A DNA stretch of 64,000 nucleotides. It comes from Cyclobacterium amurskyense. Its GTDB lineage: Bacteria; Bacteroidota; Bacteroidia; Cytophagales; Cyclobacteriaceae. Both the position numbers and the translations under genes were made by a program. The stretch spans positions 3,675,001 to 3,739,000 of the forward strand of contig NZ_CP012040.1 in assembly GCF_001050135.1 (NCBI RefSeq), given 5' to 3'. This document shows positions 36,951-46,028 of the stretch, piece by piece; position 1 is the first letter of the stretch; each line of letters opens with the position of its first letter. The notes beneath the pieces are model-generated. The model was not told where the DNA came from. It saw only the letters and a program-made list of their open reading frames with translations, and ran no database searches.

Positions 36951-37276
36951 TACAGTGGTCTAGCCCCATTACTTCCTGAGGTTTCTTGATTTTTGATCTC
37001 TTGATCAGGATGAAATAACTTGAAAAGTTGGGTTTTATCTAAACCATTATTTTGGCGACATTGCTGCGGGAAATCACAACAATGTCGCCAAAAATACAAT
37101 TATATTTTTGTCGTTATTGAGAGGGAGTCTGCCTTTTCTATGCTTACCACGCTGATTGGTTAAGTTTTTGTACAAGTTATCCTCAAGCCAAAAGTGCTAG
37201 GATGAACAGATTTTTAAATGATATCTCAGTATCAGCTTATTTATTTTGTTATAAACAAGTCCTGAAGGAAGCCTTA
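36951..37276. other. Convergent intergenic region with a 14-bp inverted repeat
   Basis: 326 bases between the ends of bshB1 and pdxH. Its only structure is the inverted repeat TTTTGGCGACATTG (37050-37063) and CAATGTCGCCAAAA (37080-37093), perfect over 14 bp with a 16-base spacer. No gene was found. Confidence 0.7.
37050..37093. terminator. Possible bidirectional terminator or protein-binding inverted repeat
   Basis: A perfect 14-bp stem whose outer ends are T4 on the left and A4 on the right, as read on the plus strand. The T/A order is opposite to a standard terminator (A-stem-T), so a DNA-binding site or a different RNA role is equally possible. It lies between convergent genes. Confidence 0.4.
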
Positions 37277-37915
37277 TCAAGGCGCTAGTCGTTCCATTGA
37301 CCATTCTGAAGTCGCTTCATTGAGACGGTACAATACCCTGTCGTGAAGTCGAGCTGGCCTTCCTTGCCAAAACTCTATCGAAGTAGGAGTAAGTAGAAAA
37401 CCACCCCAGTTTTCTGGTCGAATAATTGGTTCCGTTTTAAATTTCATCTCAAATTGACGCTGACGTTCTTCCAAATAGGCGCGATTCGGAATAACTTCAC
37501 TTTGAGGACTGGTCCAAGCGCCTATTTGACTTTGTTCCGGTCGGCTTTTGAAGTATTTGTCAGACTCCTCCGCAGAAGTTTTAGCAACGGTACCTTCTAT
37601 TCTCACTTGTCTTTCTAATTCTGGCCAGAAAAAAGTCAGGGAGGCTACAGGATTTTTTATAAGTTGCTGTCCTTTATTGCTGGAATAGTTGGTGTAAAAG
37701 ACGAAACCATTGTCTGCACCTTTCAATAAGACAATTCTTCCAGATGGACTTCCATTTTCATTAATTGTGCTAAGGTGCATTGCAGTAGGTTCATTGACCT
37801 GTGCTGTAATTGCTTCCGATAACCATACCTTGAATTGTTCCAAAGGGTCTGAATTTATCTCATTTAAATTCAATTTCTTAGAAGAATATTCTATTCTTAT
37901 GTCTGCTAATTTCAT
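37277..37915 (-). CDS. pdxH: Pyridoxamine 5'-phosphate oxidase
   Basis: An FMN enzyme making pyridoxal 5'-phosphate. 212 residues, standard length, with GRIVLLKGADNGFVFYTNYSS-type FMN-binding residues, SLTFFWPELERQVRIEG, and the C-terminal RLHDRVLYRL signature. The tryptophan synthase beta subunit and many other enzymes in the cell need its product. It is transcribed divergently from the YqgE/AlgH gene. Confidence 0.95.
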   Translation of the reverse strand: MKLADIRIEYSSKKLNLNEINSDPLEQFKVWLSEAITAQVNEPTAMHLSTINENGSPSGRIVLLKGADNGFVFYTNYSSNKGQQLIKNPVASLTFFWPELERQVRIEGTVAKTSAEESDKYFKSRPEQSQIGAWTSPQSEVIPNRAYLEERQRQFEMKFKTEPIIRPENWGGFLLTPTSIEFWQGRPARLHDRVLYRLNEATSEWSMERLAP

Positions 37916-38013
37916 TTTATTAGGATTTGGTACGGAAATTTAAGTTTGGAATGCAAATATATTGGTTTTAAATATTTTTGCTTTATATTAATGCCTCATA
38001 TAAATAGTTTTTG

Positions 38014-38583
38014 ATGGATGATATGTCCAAATTAGCTCCACAATCAGGGAGTTTGTTGATTTCTGAACCGTTCCTGCAGGATGAAAATTTTGTCAGGTCA
38101 GTAGTTCTATTGTGTGAAAATAATGAAATGGGTTCCTTTGGTTTGGTATTGAATAAGTTGTCTATATTTAAATTAGAGGAGCTTTTAGAGGGACATGAGT
38201 TTTTAGATAAGGAAGTTTATGTAGGAGGTCCAGTAGAGCAAAATACCCTTCATTTTATTTATCATGGAGAACAACAATTGGAAGATAGTGTAGCCTTAGG
38301 AGAGAAGCTTTGGTGGGGTGGAGATTTTAAGGAATTGATTGGTAAACACAAATTAGGTTTGGTAGATATTTCCGATTTCCGATTTTTCTTAGGTTATTCA
38401 GGTTGGGAAAAAGGACAATTAAAAGACGAATTATTAGAAAATACATGGATTGTTTGTGATAATAGCCATGCTAAAAACATATTTACAGTAGCTCCAGATG
38501 ATTTATGGAGGATTATTTTAAAGAATATGGGGGGTGATTTCCAAGTATTGGCAAATTATCCGATTGACCCAAGACTTAATTAG
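38014..38583 (+). CDS. YqgE/AlgH family protein
   Basis: About 189 residues from the ATG at 38014; a TTG immediately before and an ATG at 38023 are alternatives. The opening GSLLISEPFLQDENFVRSVVLL and the GLVLNK, VYVGGPVEQNTLHF and FLGYSGWEKGQL stretches identify the family. It is widespread, small and soluble; AlgH has been linked to alginate regulation in Pseudomonas, but the molecular function is unknown. A TATTTTTG box at 37973-37980 may be its -7 element. Confidence 0.9.
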   Translation: MDDMSKLAPQSGSLLISEPFLQDENFVRSVVLLCENNEMGSFGLVLNKLSIFKLEELLEGHEFLDKEVYVGGPVEQNTLHFIYHGEQQLEDSVALGEKLWWGGDFKELIGKHKLGLVDISDFRFFLGYSGWEKGQLKDELLENTWIVCDNSHAKNIFTVAPDDLWRIILKNMGGDFQVLANYPIDPRLN

Positions 38584-38642
38584 CTCAAAATTGCTACTTT
38601 TGTTTAGTATGGTTTGAATTACGCAGGAATACAATAAATATT

Positions 38643-40697
38643 ATGGATAAGGATAAAGAAATGTCTGAAAATGCAGACAAGGTTACTGAAGAATTGGCCA
38701 AAAGCCAAAAATCAGGAGAAGAAGCATCTACCGAAATACAGGGAGAAACTACTAACGATGCTACGGACGAAAACTCAACAACTGACAAGGAAAGTGTGGA
38801 TGTGGTAAACACAGATGCGGCCCCGTCAAATGAAGTTCCGGAGGAAAAAGAAGAGGGCAAAGCTTCTCAAGACGAAGGAGAGTCTGTGGAAGTGGCATCT
38901 TCTGCTGAAACCACGGAATCTGAGTCCGATGCAGAAGTGGCTGTAGGCAATAAAGATAGTTCAGATGAAAACGAGGAGGAGGAAGAGGAATTCGATTTCC
39001 ATAATTTTACCAAAGCACAACTTATAAAAACCCTAAAGGACTTTGTGAATGAACAACATTTCGTTCGTAGAGATGGGTTGGTACAAGAAATAAAAAACCA
39101 ATACGACGAATTTTTCTCCAAGGAACAAGAACAAGCCCTTGAACAATTTTTGAGTGAAGGAGGAGAGAAGGATGGATTTGTCTATAGAGGGACAGATGAA
39201 GACAAGGAGTTTTTTGCTTCTTACCAATTGTTTAAAGAGAAAAAACACCAGCAGTTTAAAGACCTAGAGCGTTCGAAAGAAAAGAATGCCAATGATAAAA
39301 ACCTGATTTTGGATCAATTGAGAGCTATAGTAGATGGAGAAGAAACTACCAATAGCATCGAGACTATTAAAAAAATCCAGGATGAGTGGAAGAAAATTGG
39401 TCCTGTTCCACACAGTCAGAATAAAAACCTTTGGGCGTCTTATAATGCCCTTATGGACCGTTTTTATGATAATCGAAGTATTTACTTCGAATTAAAAGAA
39501 CTAGATAGGAAAAAGAACCTTGACAGTAAACTGGATCTTTGCCAAAAGGCTGAAGCATTGTCAGAGGTTGAAGATGTGAAAGAAGCAATTAAAAACCTCA
39601 ATGATCTTCATGAGGAATTTAAACATATAGGGCCTGTGCCAAGAGATGAGCAAGAAGCGCTGTGGCAAAGGTTTAAAAGTGCTTCTGATGCGGTTTACAA
39701 TAAGCGGAAAGCTTATTATGACAGTCAAAGAGAAGTATTTAAAGCCAATCAGGTTTTAAAAGAAAAGCTTATTGAAAAGCTAGATACTTTTAAATCCTTC
39801 AAAGCCGAAAAAATCAGAGACTGGAACACGAAGACAAAAGAGATTCTTGCTTTGCAAAAAGAGTGGGAACTTATAGGTCCGGTTCCAAGAGAGGCTGGTA
39901 AGGACATCAATAAAACATTTTGGGGGCTCTTTAAGCAGTTTTTCCACCACAAGAACCTCTTCTTTAAGGAGCTTGATGAAATAAGGCAGCAAAATAAAGA
40001 AAAGGCGGAGAAGCTTATAGAAAAAGCTGAGTCTTATTTGGAGAGCACCGACTGGAAAAACACTTCCAATGAGTTAATTCAACTGCAAAAAGAGTGGAAA
40101 GAACTCGGTCCAATGCCTGAGAAGTTTAGAGATGATCTTTACAACCGTTTTAAAAAGGCATGCGACACTTTCTTTGAAAGTAGGAGGACTGCCAATAAGG
40201 AAACCAATAAAGCATTTGAAGACAATCTCGTAGAGAAAGAGAAAGTTTGTCAAGAGATTTCGGATGCTGCTAAGGACGAAAGCCAGACAAGTGCTGAGAA
40301 CCTTGAAAAACTAATTCAACAATTCAACGAAATTGGATTTGTGCCTAGAAAGAGCATGAAAGACATTTCAGCCAAATTCAACAATGCGGTAAATGAATAT
40401 GTATCTAAATTAGAGTTGGAAGGTGAAAGCAAGGACGACTTTTTGTTCAGGTTGAACCTCAACAAGCTTCAAGCGGATCCAAATAGCAATAAAGTCCTTA
40501 ACAAAAAAGAACACGGAATTCGTAGACAAATCACAGACTTGGAAAACAACATTACCTTATGGAGGAATAACCTTGAGTTTTTTGCTGCCTCTAAAACTGC
40601 TGATAAGCTAAAAGATCAATTTGAGGAGAAGATCGACAAGGCAGAGCAAGAAGTGGATAAATTAAAGAAGAAGCTTTCAATTATTCGTGAATTTTAA
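38643..40697 (+). CDS. DUF349 repeat protein, predicted coiled coil
   Basis: 684 residues. The first ~115 are very acidic and low-complexity (Glu, Asp, Ser, Thr). Then come several DUF349 repeats of about 70 residues, each with a WKKIGPVP-like core, for example EWKKIGPVPHS, EFKHIGPVPRD, EWELIGPVPRE, EWKELGPMPEK and QFNEIGFVPRK. The C-terminus is helical. It is largely charged alpha-helix with no signal peptide, so cytoplasmic. The family has no firmly known role in Bacteroidota. It is followed by tRNA-Thr. Confidence 0.88.
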   Translation: MDKDKEMSENADKVTEELAKSQKSGEEASTEIQGETTNDATDENSTTDKESVDVVNTDAAPSNEVPEEKEEGKASQDEGESVEVASSAETTESESDAEVAVGNKDSSDENEEEEEEFDFHNFTKAQLIKTLKDFVNEQHFVRRDGLVQEIKNQYDEFFSKEQEQALEQFLSEGGEKDGFVYRGTDEDKEFFASYQLFKEKKHQQFKDLERSKEKNANDKNLILDQLRAIVDGEETTNSIETIKKIQDEWKKIGPVPHSQNKNLWASYNALMDRFYDNRSIYFELKELDRKKNLDSKLDLCQKAEALSEVEDVKEAIKNLNDLHEEFKHIGPVPRDEQEALWQRFKSASDAVYNKRKAYYDSQREVFKANQVLKEKLIEKLDTFKSFKAEKIRDWNTKTKEILALQKEWELIGPVPREAGKDINKTFWGLFKQFFHHKNLFFKELDEIRQQNKEKAEKLIEKAESYLESTDWKNTSNELIQLQKEWKELGPMPEKFRDDLYNRFKKACDTFFESRRTANKETNKAFEDNLVEKEKVCQEISDAAKDESQTSAENLEKLIQQFNEIGFVPRKSMKDISAKFNNAVNEYVSKLELEGESKDDFLFRLNLNKLQADPNSNKVLNKKEHGIRRQITDLENNITLWRNNLEFFAASKTADKLKDQFEEKIDKAEQEVDKLKKKLSIIREF

Positions 40698-40750
40698 TTG
40701 CTTCACTATGAGTAAAATAGGATTTTTGTTAGAAAATTATTCTCAAAAAT

Positions 40751-40782
40751 TTTGATTTCATAGGAGTATAAAACTATATTTG
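40751..40782 (+). promoter_or_regulatory. Bacteroidota-type promoter of tRNA-Thr
   Basis: TTTG at 40751-40754 and TATATTTG at 40775-40782, separated by exactly 20 bases, match the -33/-7 consensus of this phylum. Transcription would start near 40787, about 58 bases before the tRNA. Confidence 0.7.
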
Positions 40783-40844
40783 CACTCGCAATCAGGGAAA
40801 AAGTCTTCCTGATACCACTTTTAAAAGAGTGTTTTTATATAGAA

Positions 40845-40917
<73 letters not shown>

Positions 40918-40927
40918 CTTTATTTTG

Positions 40928-40963
40928 AAGCCCATACAAGAAACATCTTGTATGGGCTTTTTT
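40928..40963 (+). terminator. Intrinsic terminator after tRNA-Thr
   Basis: AAGCCCATACAAG (40928-40940) pairs perfectly with CTTGTATGGGCTT (40947-40959) around AAACAT, followed by T4. A strong 13-bp stem. Confidence 0.88.
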
Positions 40964-41006
40964 GTTTGCTTTCTATTTATTCATTATACACTAATACAAT
41001 AAGCAA

Positions 41007-42293
41007 ATGTTAAAAAATGTCATGAAGTTTATACTTTTCTTTACCACCTTCTTGCTCATTGGTTGTAAAAGTGGAAAGATTACTGAAAATGAAAGTTACT
41101 CAGTTGTGCTAGAATCCATTACAAAGGGAAAAGAAAAAGAATACACTTGGACACATGCACGCTCTGCTGTAATACCCTCCGATAAGCCAAAGGTGCTTAC
41201 CACTATGTCCCAAACACTCAAAGAGGGCTCAGATGTTTATCATGACTTGTATCAAGTGATAAGTGAGGATTTGGGCCAAACCTGGTCTGAGCCTGAAGCA
41301 ATACCTTCATTGACAATAATTGAACAAGATAGTGGCTATCGATCTGTAGTGGATATGTGGCCTCAATGGCATTCCTATACAAATAAGGTTTTAAATATAG
41401 GTACCTCTCCCTTTTATTCTAACGAAAGGACACATGACGGTTGGAAAAAAAAGGTGGTGTATGCCTGTTTTGATCCGGAAACCGAACAATGGAGTCTTCC
41501 CAAATTCTTGAAACTTCCGGAGTTGGACCATGATGGAATGCTTTTAATGTCACCTGCAGCAGGGAGTGCTCAGTGGTTGGAATTTCCCCATGGAGATATT
41601 CTCTTGCCTATATTTTATTTTAAAATAACTGAGCAACAGTATTCTGCAGCAATGACTAATCCGGATAAAGCATTCAGTATTGGTAGTTTAATGAAAAGTG
41701 ATGATTTTGGTTTTAGCAGCACAATAGTGCGATGTACCTTCGATGGTGAAAATTTAATTTATAAAGAACATGGTGATGAATTAATACTTAAACAGGGTAG
41801 GGGGGTCTATGAACCATCCATCACCTCTTTTAAGGGAGAATATTATCTAACCATGCGTAGTGACAAAAGTGCTTATGTTGCTAAGAGCAAAGATGGATTG
41901 CATTTTAGTTCTCTTAAGGAATGGACATTTGACGATGAGTCTGTTTTGGGGAGTTATAACACCCAGCAACATTGGGTAAGGCATAGTGATGCCTTATACT
42001 TGGTGTACACCAGACGAGGGGCAGATAATGATGAGGTTTTTCGCCATAGGGCACCTCTTTTTATGGCAGAGGTGGATTCGGAAAAACTTGGGGTAATTCG
42101 TGATTCAGAGCGCATAGTGGTACCTAACCGAGGTGTAGCTCTAGGTAATTTTGGCATAATGGAAGTCAATCCAGCTGAGACTTGGATCACTGTTGCTGAA
42201 TATATGAGAGGAGAAGAAAATGTAGCTGCTGACAATAGTGTTTTCACAGCCCGAATCCTATGGAAGCGTCCAAATTTGAATTCAAAACAATAA
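41007..42293 (+). CDS. Sialidase-superfamily (Asp-box beta-propeller) lipoprotein
   Basis: 428 residues with a lipoprotein signal: a hydrophobic stretch ending LLIGC, with the Cys near residue 21. An Asp-box, SEDLGQTWSEP, lies near residues 86-96, and the arrangement of Arg-containing strands (THARSAV, TMRSDKSAY) resembles exo-sialidase/neuraminidase-like six-bladed propellers. True sialidase activity is not certain; many Bacteroidota relatives act on other glycans or are uncharacterised. It is probably surface or periplasmic and is transcribed alone after the tRNA-Thr terminator. Confidence 0.75.
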   Translation: MLKNVMKFILFFTTFLLIGCKSGKITENESYSVVLESITKGKEKEYTWTHARSAVIPSDKPKVLTTMSQTLKEGSDVYHDLYQVISEDLGQTWSEPEAIPSLTIIEQDSGYRSVVDMWPQWHSYTNKVLNIGTSPFYSNERTHDGWKKKVVYACFDPETEQWSLPKFLKLPELDHDGMLLMSPAAGSAQWLEFPHGDILLPIFYFKITEQQYSAAMTNPDKAFSIGSLMKSDDFGFSSTIVRCTFDGENLIYKEHGDELILKQGRGVYEPSITSFKGEYYLTMRSDKSAYVAKSKDGLHFSSLKEWTFDDESVLGSYNTQQHWVRHSDALYLVYTRRGADNDEVFRHRAPLFMAEVDSEKLGVIRDSERIVVPNRGVALGNFGIMEVNPAETWITVAEYMRGEENVAADNSVFTARILWKRPNLNSKQ

Positions 42294-42722
42294 TCAAAGA
42301 TTTAATTAATACTAAGAGAATTGTAGAGTTTCCTACTACTATTTATTATGAGATGATAAGAACAAAATTTTTTAATAAATACAAACCCAAAGTAATTAGT
42401 AACTACAATACAAGTAGTGAATTAAACGGTGTTTGTAAGTGTTTTAAGTATCATAAAATTACCCATTAATGTTTATCCATATAACATTGAAAACTGAATC
42501 AACTCGGTGGATTGTTAGACTTTCAACGATAAGCAAATGATATTTCTTCAACTCTTTGGCTGATTTTGATGTCGATTTAGTTAAAATCTAATTCAGCTGT
42601 AAGAAGAAAAAGGGAGTGATCAGGAAAATAATCTCTTGTATTTTTTACATTACTTTGACCAAAACCTAGTTCCATTGGTTAGGTACTTAGTTGATTTTTC
42701 TTTTATCGTTCAAAGCCACTTG
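42294..42722. other. Intergenic region, nothing recognised
   Basis: 429 AT-rich bases between two convergent genes. A 70-codon open frame at its left overlaps the lipoprotein gene and has no protein-like features. No clear terminator hairpin was found. Confidence 0.5.
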
Positions 42723-44816
42723 CTAGAATTTAAAATTAGGCTTGCTGCCAAATCGCTCGTAGTATTTTTTTGAAAAATAGGAAGAATGTTTAAATCCAAC
42801 CTCGAGAACAAGTTGTTTTAAGGAGTGAACCTGCCTATTTTCTAGTAGCATTTTAGCTTTCTGTAATTTAACTTCTGTTATAAGTTCATTAGGGGATAAA
42901 CCTGTTTCACTTTTTATTTTTCTAAATAAAGAACTTGATGAAAGATTAAAATGCTCGGCAAGATCAGTTTGATTGATTTTACTTTTCCCGGATTGTTCAA
43001 AAATATATGCCTGTAATTTATCAATCCAATTGTTAGAATCATTTTGGGAGGGGTCTATTTTTTGCTCCAGTTGATACCTTGTACGTTTGTTGTTATTTAT
43101 TAATGCATTATTTATCCGTATGATCAATTCTTCCTCTTCAAAAGGTTTAAGTAAATAATCGTCGATACCAAGTCTTAAAGTAGATAATTTGATTTGGTTA
43201 TCTGCCCTCGCAGTAAGCATCAAAATTGGAGCAGAATGTTGTATTGATTTAAGTTTTGAAATGAATTCTAATCCATTCATATTTGGCATCATATAATCTG
43301 TAATGATAAAATCTACGGCTTGACTCTTTATTATTTTCAAGGCTTCATGGCCATCCTCGGCTTCCAGGCATTCGTATTTACATAGTAAATCTTTAAGGTA
43401 GAGTCGCATATCATAAGCATCATCGACCAATAAAATTTTAACTTTTTTATTAGTAGAAGAAAAACGTTCCAATAGCTCAAGTTTGCTTATTTCGCTATTC
43501 TCAACCCTATTTACTTTCTTGATTCTCTCAACCTTAGGAAGGTGAATAACAAAAGTGCTCCCAACTGAAGGTTTGCTGGAAACTCTAATTGTTCCTCCAA
43601 TTTTTGTAATTATCTCTTTGCTGAAAGCCAGTCCAACACCACTTCCACCTGATTTATTGAAAGAGTTGTTTGATTGATAAAATCGATTAAATATTAATTC
43701 TAAATCATTCTTTTCTATACCTATGCCATCATCCTCCACACCAATGATTATTGAGGTTTGGTTTTCCTTTAAGAATAGGGTCACTTTCCCTTTCTTTTCC
43801 GTATATTTTAAGGCATTCAATAGAATGTTATTAAGTGCCCGTTCCAGATATAGCTTATCACCCAAAACAAATTTTGGTGAGGTACTTGGATTTACCTTAA
43901 ATGTTATTTGCTTTTGCTTAAATAAAGGTTCAAAAGAAGTAGCTATTTTCTTCAATAAATCAGTCAAGTTTATTGGATGTAAGCTCATGCTGAAATTAGT
44001 ACCCTGCATTTTGGCTAAATCGATTACATCATCTACTAATTTTTTTATTTTATCAGCTTGGTTATTGAGCTGGGCCACGATGGACTGTATTTGAGCATCA
44101 TTTAATTCGGAGTTGTATTTTTTAAGTTTATTGATTTGACCTTTGATAAGTGTCAAAGGGGTACGAACCTCATGAGAGACATTGATAAAAAACTGCGACT
44201 GCTGCTCATTAATATCTGCTATATTTTTCCGCTCTATTTCTAATGCAAGTTCACTTTTAAGATTTTCTTGTTTGAAATAGTAAACCAAAACAAATACGAT
44301 TGCGAAAACCATGAAGATGAAACGATCAGGGCCGAAATAATTTTGTGGGTAATGGAGAAAATAAATATTGGGTATTATAAAAAGAACTAGGGACAATACA
44401 AATGAGGAAAAAATATAAAAACGATTGTTGGTAAACAAGAGAACAAAGGCAGGAGCTAAAAGGTATCCGGCTTCTAACATTTTACCGGATATAATGAAAT
44501 TGGAGAACATAAAATTGCTAAAGTATACCAAGAAAAAAAATAGGGCAGTTGCCATTTTATTTCGGTTTATCCACTGAAGGTACAATACAAGTGAAATGCC
44601 TGCAAAATTGGCTAGATGGGTAAAGATATAAACAGGGGGCTTATTGGGTTCAAAAATTTCAGCAATGATTGAAGCCATTTCGATTAATATCCAAAATCCA
44701 CAAAAGATATTCAAGAGCTTTATTTGCTTTTGTTTTTCTCTAGGTTTGTCAGGATCAAACCCGATCAATGAAATTGCTTTATAAAGGTTTACCCAATGTT
44801 GTCGAATTGTATTCAA
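42723..44816 (-). CDS. Hybrid sensor histidine kinase with receiver and AraC-type DNA-binding domain
   Basis: 697 residues carrying a whole signalling chain. An N-terminal membrane module has about six helices (~35-190) and no large periplasmic domain. It is followed by HisKA with phospho-acceptor His215 in NVSHEVRTPL, HATPase_c (~320-435, with VEDDGIGIE and GGSGVGLAFSKEI), a receiver domain with Asp507 in ITDYMMPN, and a C-terminal AraC helix-turn-helix domain (~600-697, QTDLAEHFNLSSSSLFRKI). Polysaccharide-sensing HTCS proteins share this order but normally have a periplasmic propeller. It is divergent from the tail-collar/giant-protein operon, its probable target. Confidence 0.92.
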   Translation of the reverse strand: MNTIRQHWVNLYKAISLIGFDPDKPREKQKQIKLLNIFCGFWILIEMASIIAEIFEPNKPPVYIFTHLANFAGISLVLYLQWINRNKMATALFFFLVYFSNFMFSNFIISGKMLEAGYLLAPAFVLLFTNNRFYIFSSFVLSLVLFIIPNIYFLHYPQNYFGPDRFIFMVFAIVFVLVYYFKQENLKSELALEIERKNIADINEQQSQFFINVSHEVRTPLTLIKGQINKLKKYNSELNDAQIQSIVAQLNNQADKIKKLVDDVIDLAKMQGTNFSMSLHPINLTDLLKKIATSFEPLFKQKQITFKVNPSTSPKFVLGDKLYLERALNNILLNALKYTEKKGKVTLFLKENQTSIIIGVEDDGIGIEKNDLELIFNRFYQSNNSFNKSGGSGVGLAFSKEIITKIGGTIRVSSKPSVGSTFVIHLPKVERIKKVNRVENSEISKLELLERFSSTNKKVKILLVDDAYDMRLYLKDLLCKYECLEAEDGHEALKIIKSQAVDFIITDYMMPNMNGLEFISKLKSIQHSAPILMLTARADNQIKLSTLRLGIDDYLLKPFEEEELIIRINNALINNNKRTRYQLEQKIDPSQNDSNNWIDKLQAYIFEQSGKSKINQTDLAEHFNLSSSSLFRKIKSETGLSPNELITEVKLQKAKMLLENRQVHSLKQLVLEVGFKHSSYFSKKYYERFGSKPNFKF

Positions 44817-44837
44817 TTGTATTTAGGTGTTAAGTTA

Positions 44838-44988
44838 TTGACCATTTTCCATTTAAAAATAGATATTATAAAATTTTTCCAGCCGATTTGACCGCAATAA
44901 ATCAATACCAAACCTCCATAAAGGTTAATTAGACCGGTTGATTATCCAAATTGACCTGTTAGTGATTCTGTTTGATTGATTTTTGACC
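44838..44988 (+). promoter_or_regulatory. Cluster of TTGACC direct repeats in the divergent regulator/operon region
   Basis: TTGACC occurs at 44838, 44888, 44951 and 44983, and a variant TTAGACC at 44929, all on the same strand. The GACC cores at 44890, 44932, 44953 and 44985 are 42, 21 and 32 bases apart, close to 4, 2 and 3 helical turns. This is a plausible operator for the AraC-type regulator encoded next door. A weak AATATTTG -7-like box lies at 45047-45054. Confidence 0.5.
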
Positions 44989-45121
44989 TTTACCTGATTT
45001 ACTTTTAGGTACGTTATTTCCATTTTACTGCTTATATATACCTAATAATATTTGGTTTAAAATTAGAAAGGAGGGTTGATAGTTCTCTTTTGTCTTGAAT
45101 GTCTTTATTAAAACAATTACC

Positions 45122-46018
45122 ATGAAAACTCAACTTATTCTCATTATATTAATAGTATTCTCTTGTTCTTTTTCTTTGGCACAGACTTCTGCTGAAATGG
45201 CTGATATAGCAATACAAGGTATTGCAAGAGATGACAATAATACGGCTAAAGCAGATGCCCAAATTTCCCTTACTTTCGAGTTTTATTATTTAGATAGCAA
45301 TAATGGAAATGCTAAAGTTGAAGTAGGGGCTCCAGAAACAGTAAGCCTAAATACCGATGCTTTTGGCGTATTTTCCCATGTTATAAGTCCTGCTGCTACC
45401 AATAATTCCATATTTGCTAATCAGCAAATCTATTTAAAAATCACAGAGGGGAATGTTCTTGTGTCAGAGGAAAAATTAAAGCATGTTCCTTATGCAATAG
45501 CAGCTAATAACGGGGTGCCGACCGGGTCTATCATGCCTTTTGTTGGGTCTACAGCTCCAATTGGTTGGGTGCTGTGCGATGGACAGTCCCTAACAAATAT
45601 CAATGGGGCTGAAAATCTCATTGCTTTATTGGGGAGTACCAATGCACCAGATTTGAGGGCTATGTTTTTAAGAGGGGTAGGGGTCAACGCTGATGCCCAG
45701 TTTGCCGATAATAGCAGGGATGGTGGTATAAATTCCACACAGCAAGATTCTAATATGGCGCACCAGCACAGCGTGGATTTAACTACTTCTAATAATGGTG
45801 AACACTCACATCCCTTAAAGTTAATGAACAGGAAGTTTGTTAATGATGGTAATAGCGGTTCAACAGCGTTTAATATACAAGCCCAGGATGGAGGGGTATC
45901 TACAGTAAAAACCGATTTAAGTGGGATACATACCCATGCTGTTTCCGGAAATACGTCGTCTGAAGGAACTGAATCTCGTCCTATAAACTATGGGGTGAAC
46001 TACATCATCAAATTATAA
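45122..46018 (+). CDS. Secreted protein with C-terminal phage tail-collar domain
   Basis: 298 residues from the ATG at 45122, chosen because it gives a clean signal peptide (hydrophobic core followed by SLAQ). An upstream start at 45095 adds nine residues. Residues ~20-130 form a beta-rich domain with the motif LKHVPYAIAA. From ~135 on there is a phage tail-collar/tail-fibre-tip domain: PFVGSTAPIGWVLCDGQSL, then APDLRAMFLRG and a His-rich end (HQHSV, HSHPL, IHTHAV) before RPINYGVNYIIKL. It is exported rather than phage-encoded: no other phage genes are near. First gene of a four-gene operon. Confidence 0.85.
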   Translation: MKTQLILIILIVFSCSFSLAQTSAEMADIAIQGIARDDNNTAKADAQISLTFEFYYLDSNNGNAKVEVGAPETVSLNTDAFGVFSHVISPAATNNSIFANQQIYLKITEGNVLVSEEKLKHVPYAIAANNGVPTGSIMPFVGSTAPIGWVLCDGQSLTNINGAENLIALLGSTNAPDLRAMFLRGVGVNADAQFADNSRDGGINSTQQDSNMAHQHSVDLTTSNNGEHSHPLKLMNRKFVNDGNSGSTAFNIQAQDGGVSTVKTDLSGIHTHAVSGNTSSEGTESRPINYGVNYIIKL

Positions 46019-46028
46019 TTTCAGGGGG

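Noticed and set aside
42260..42469. Small open frame overlapping the end of the sialidase-like gene
   Set aside because: Composition is AT-driven (Lys, Asn, Thr, Tyr) and it overlaps a well-supported gene in another frame.
45122..46018. Tail-collar protein as evidence of a prophage or contractile injection system
   Set aside because: No capsid, sheath, baseplate, terminase or integrase gene is nearby; the protein has its own signal peptide and sits in an operon of secreted proteins.
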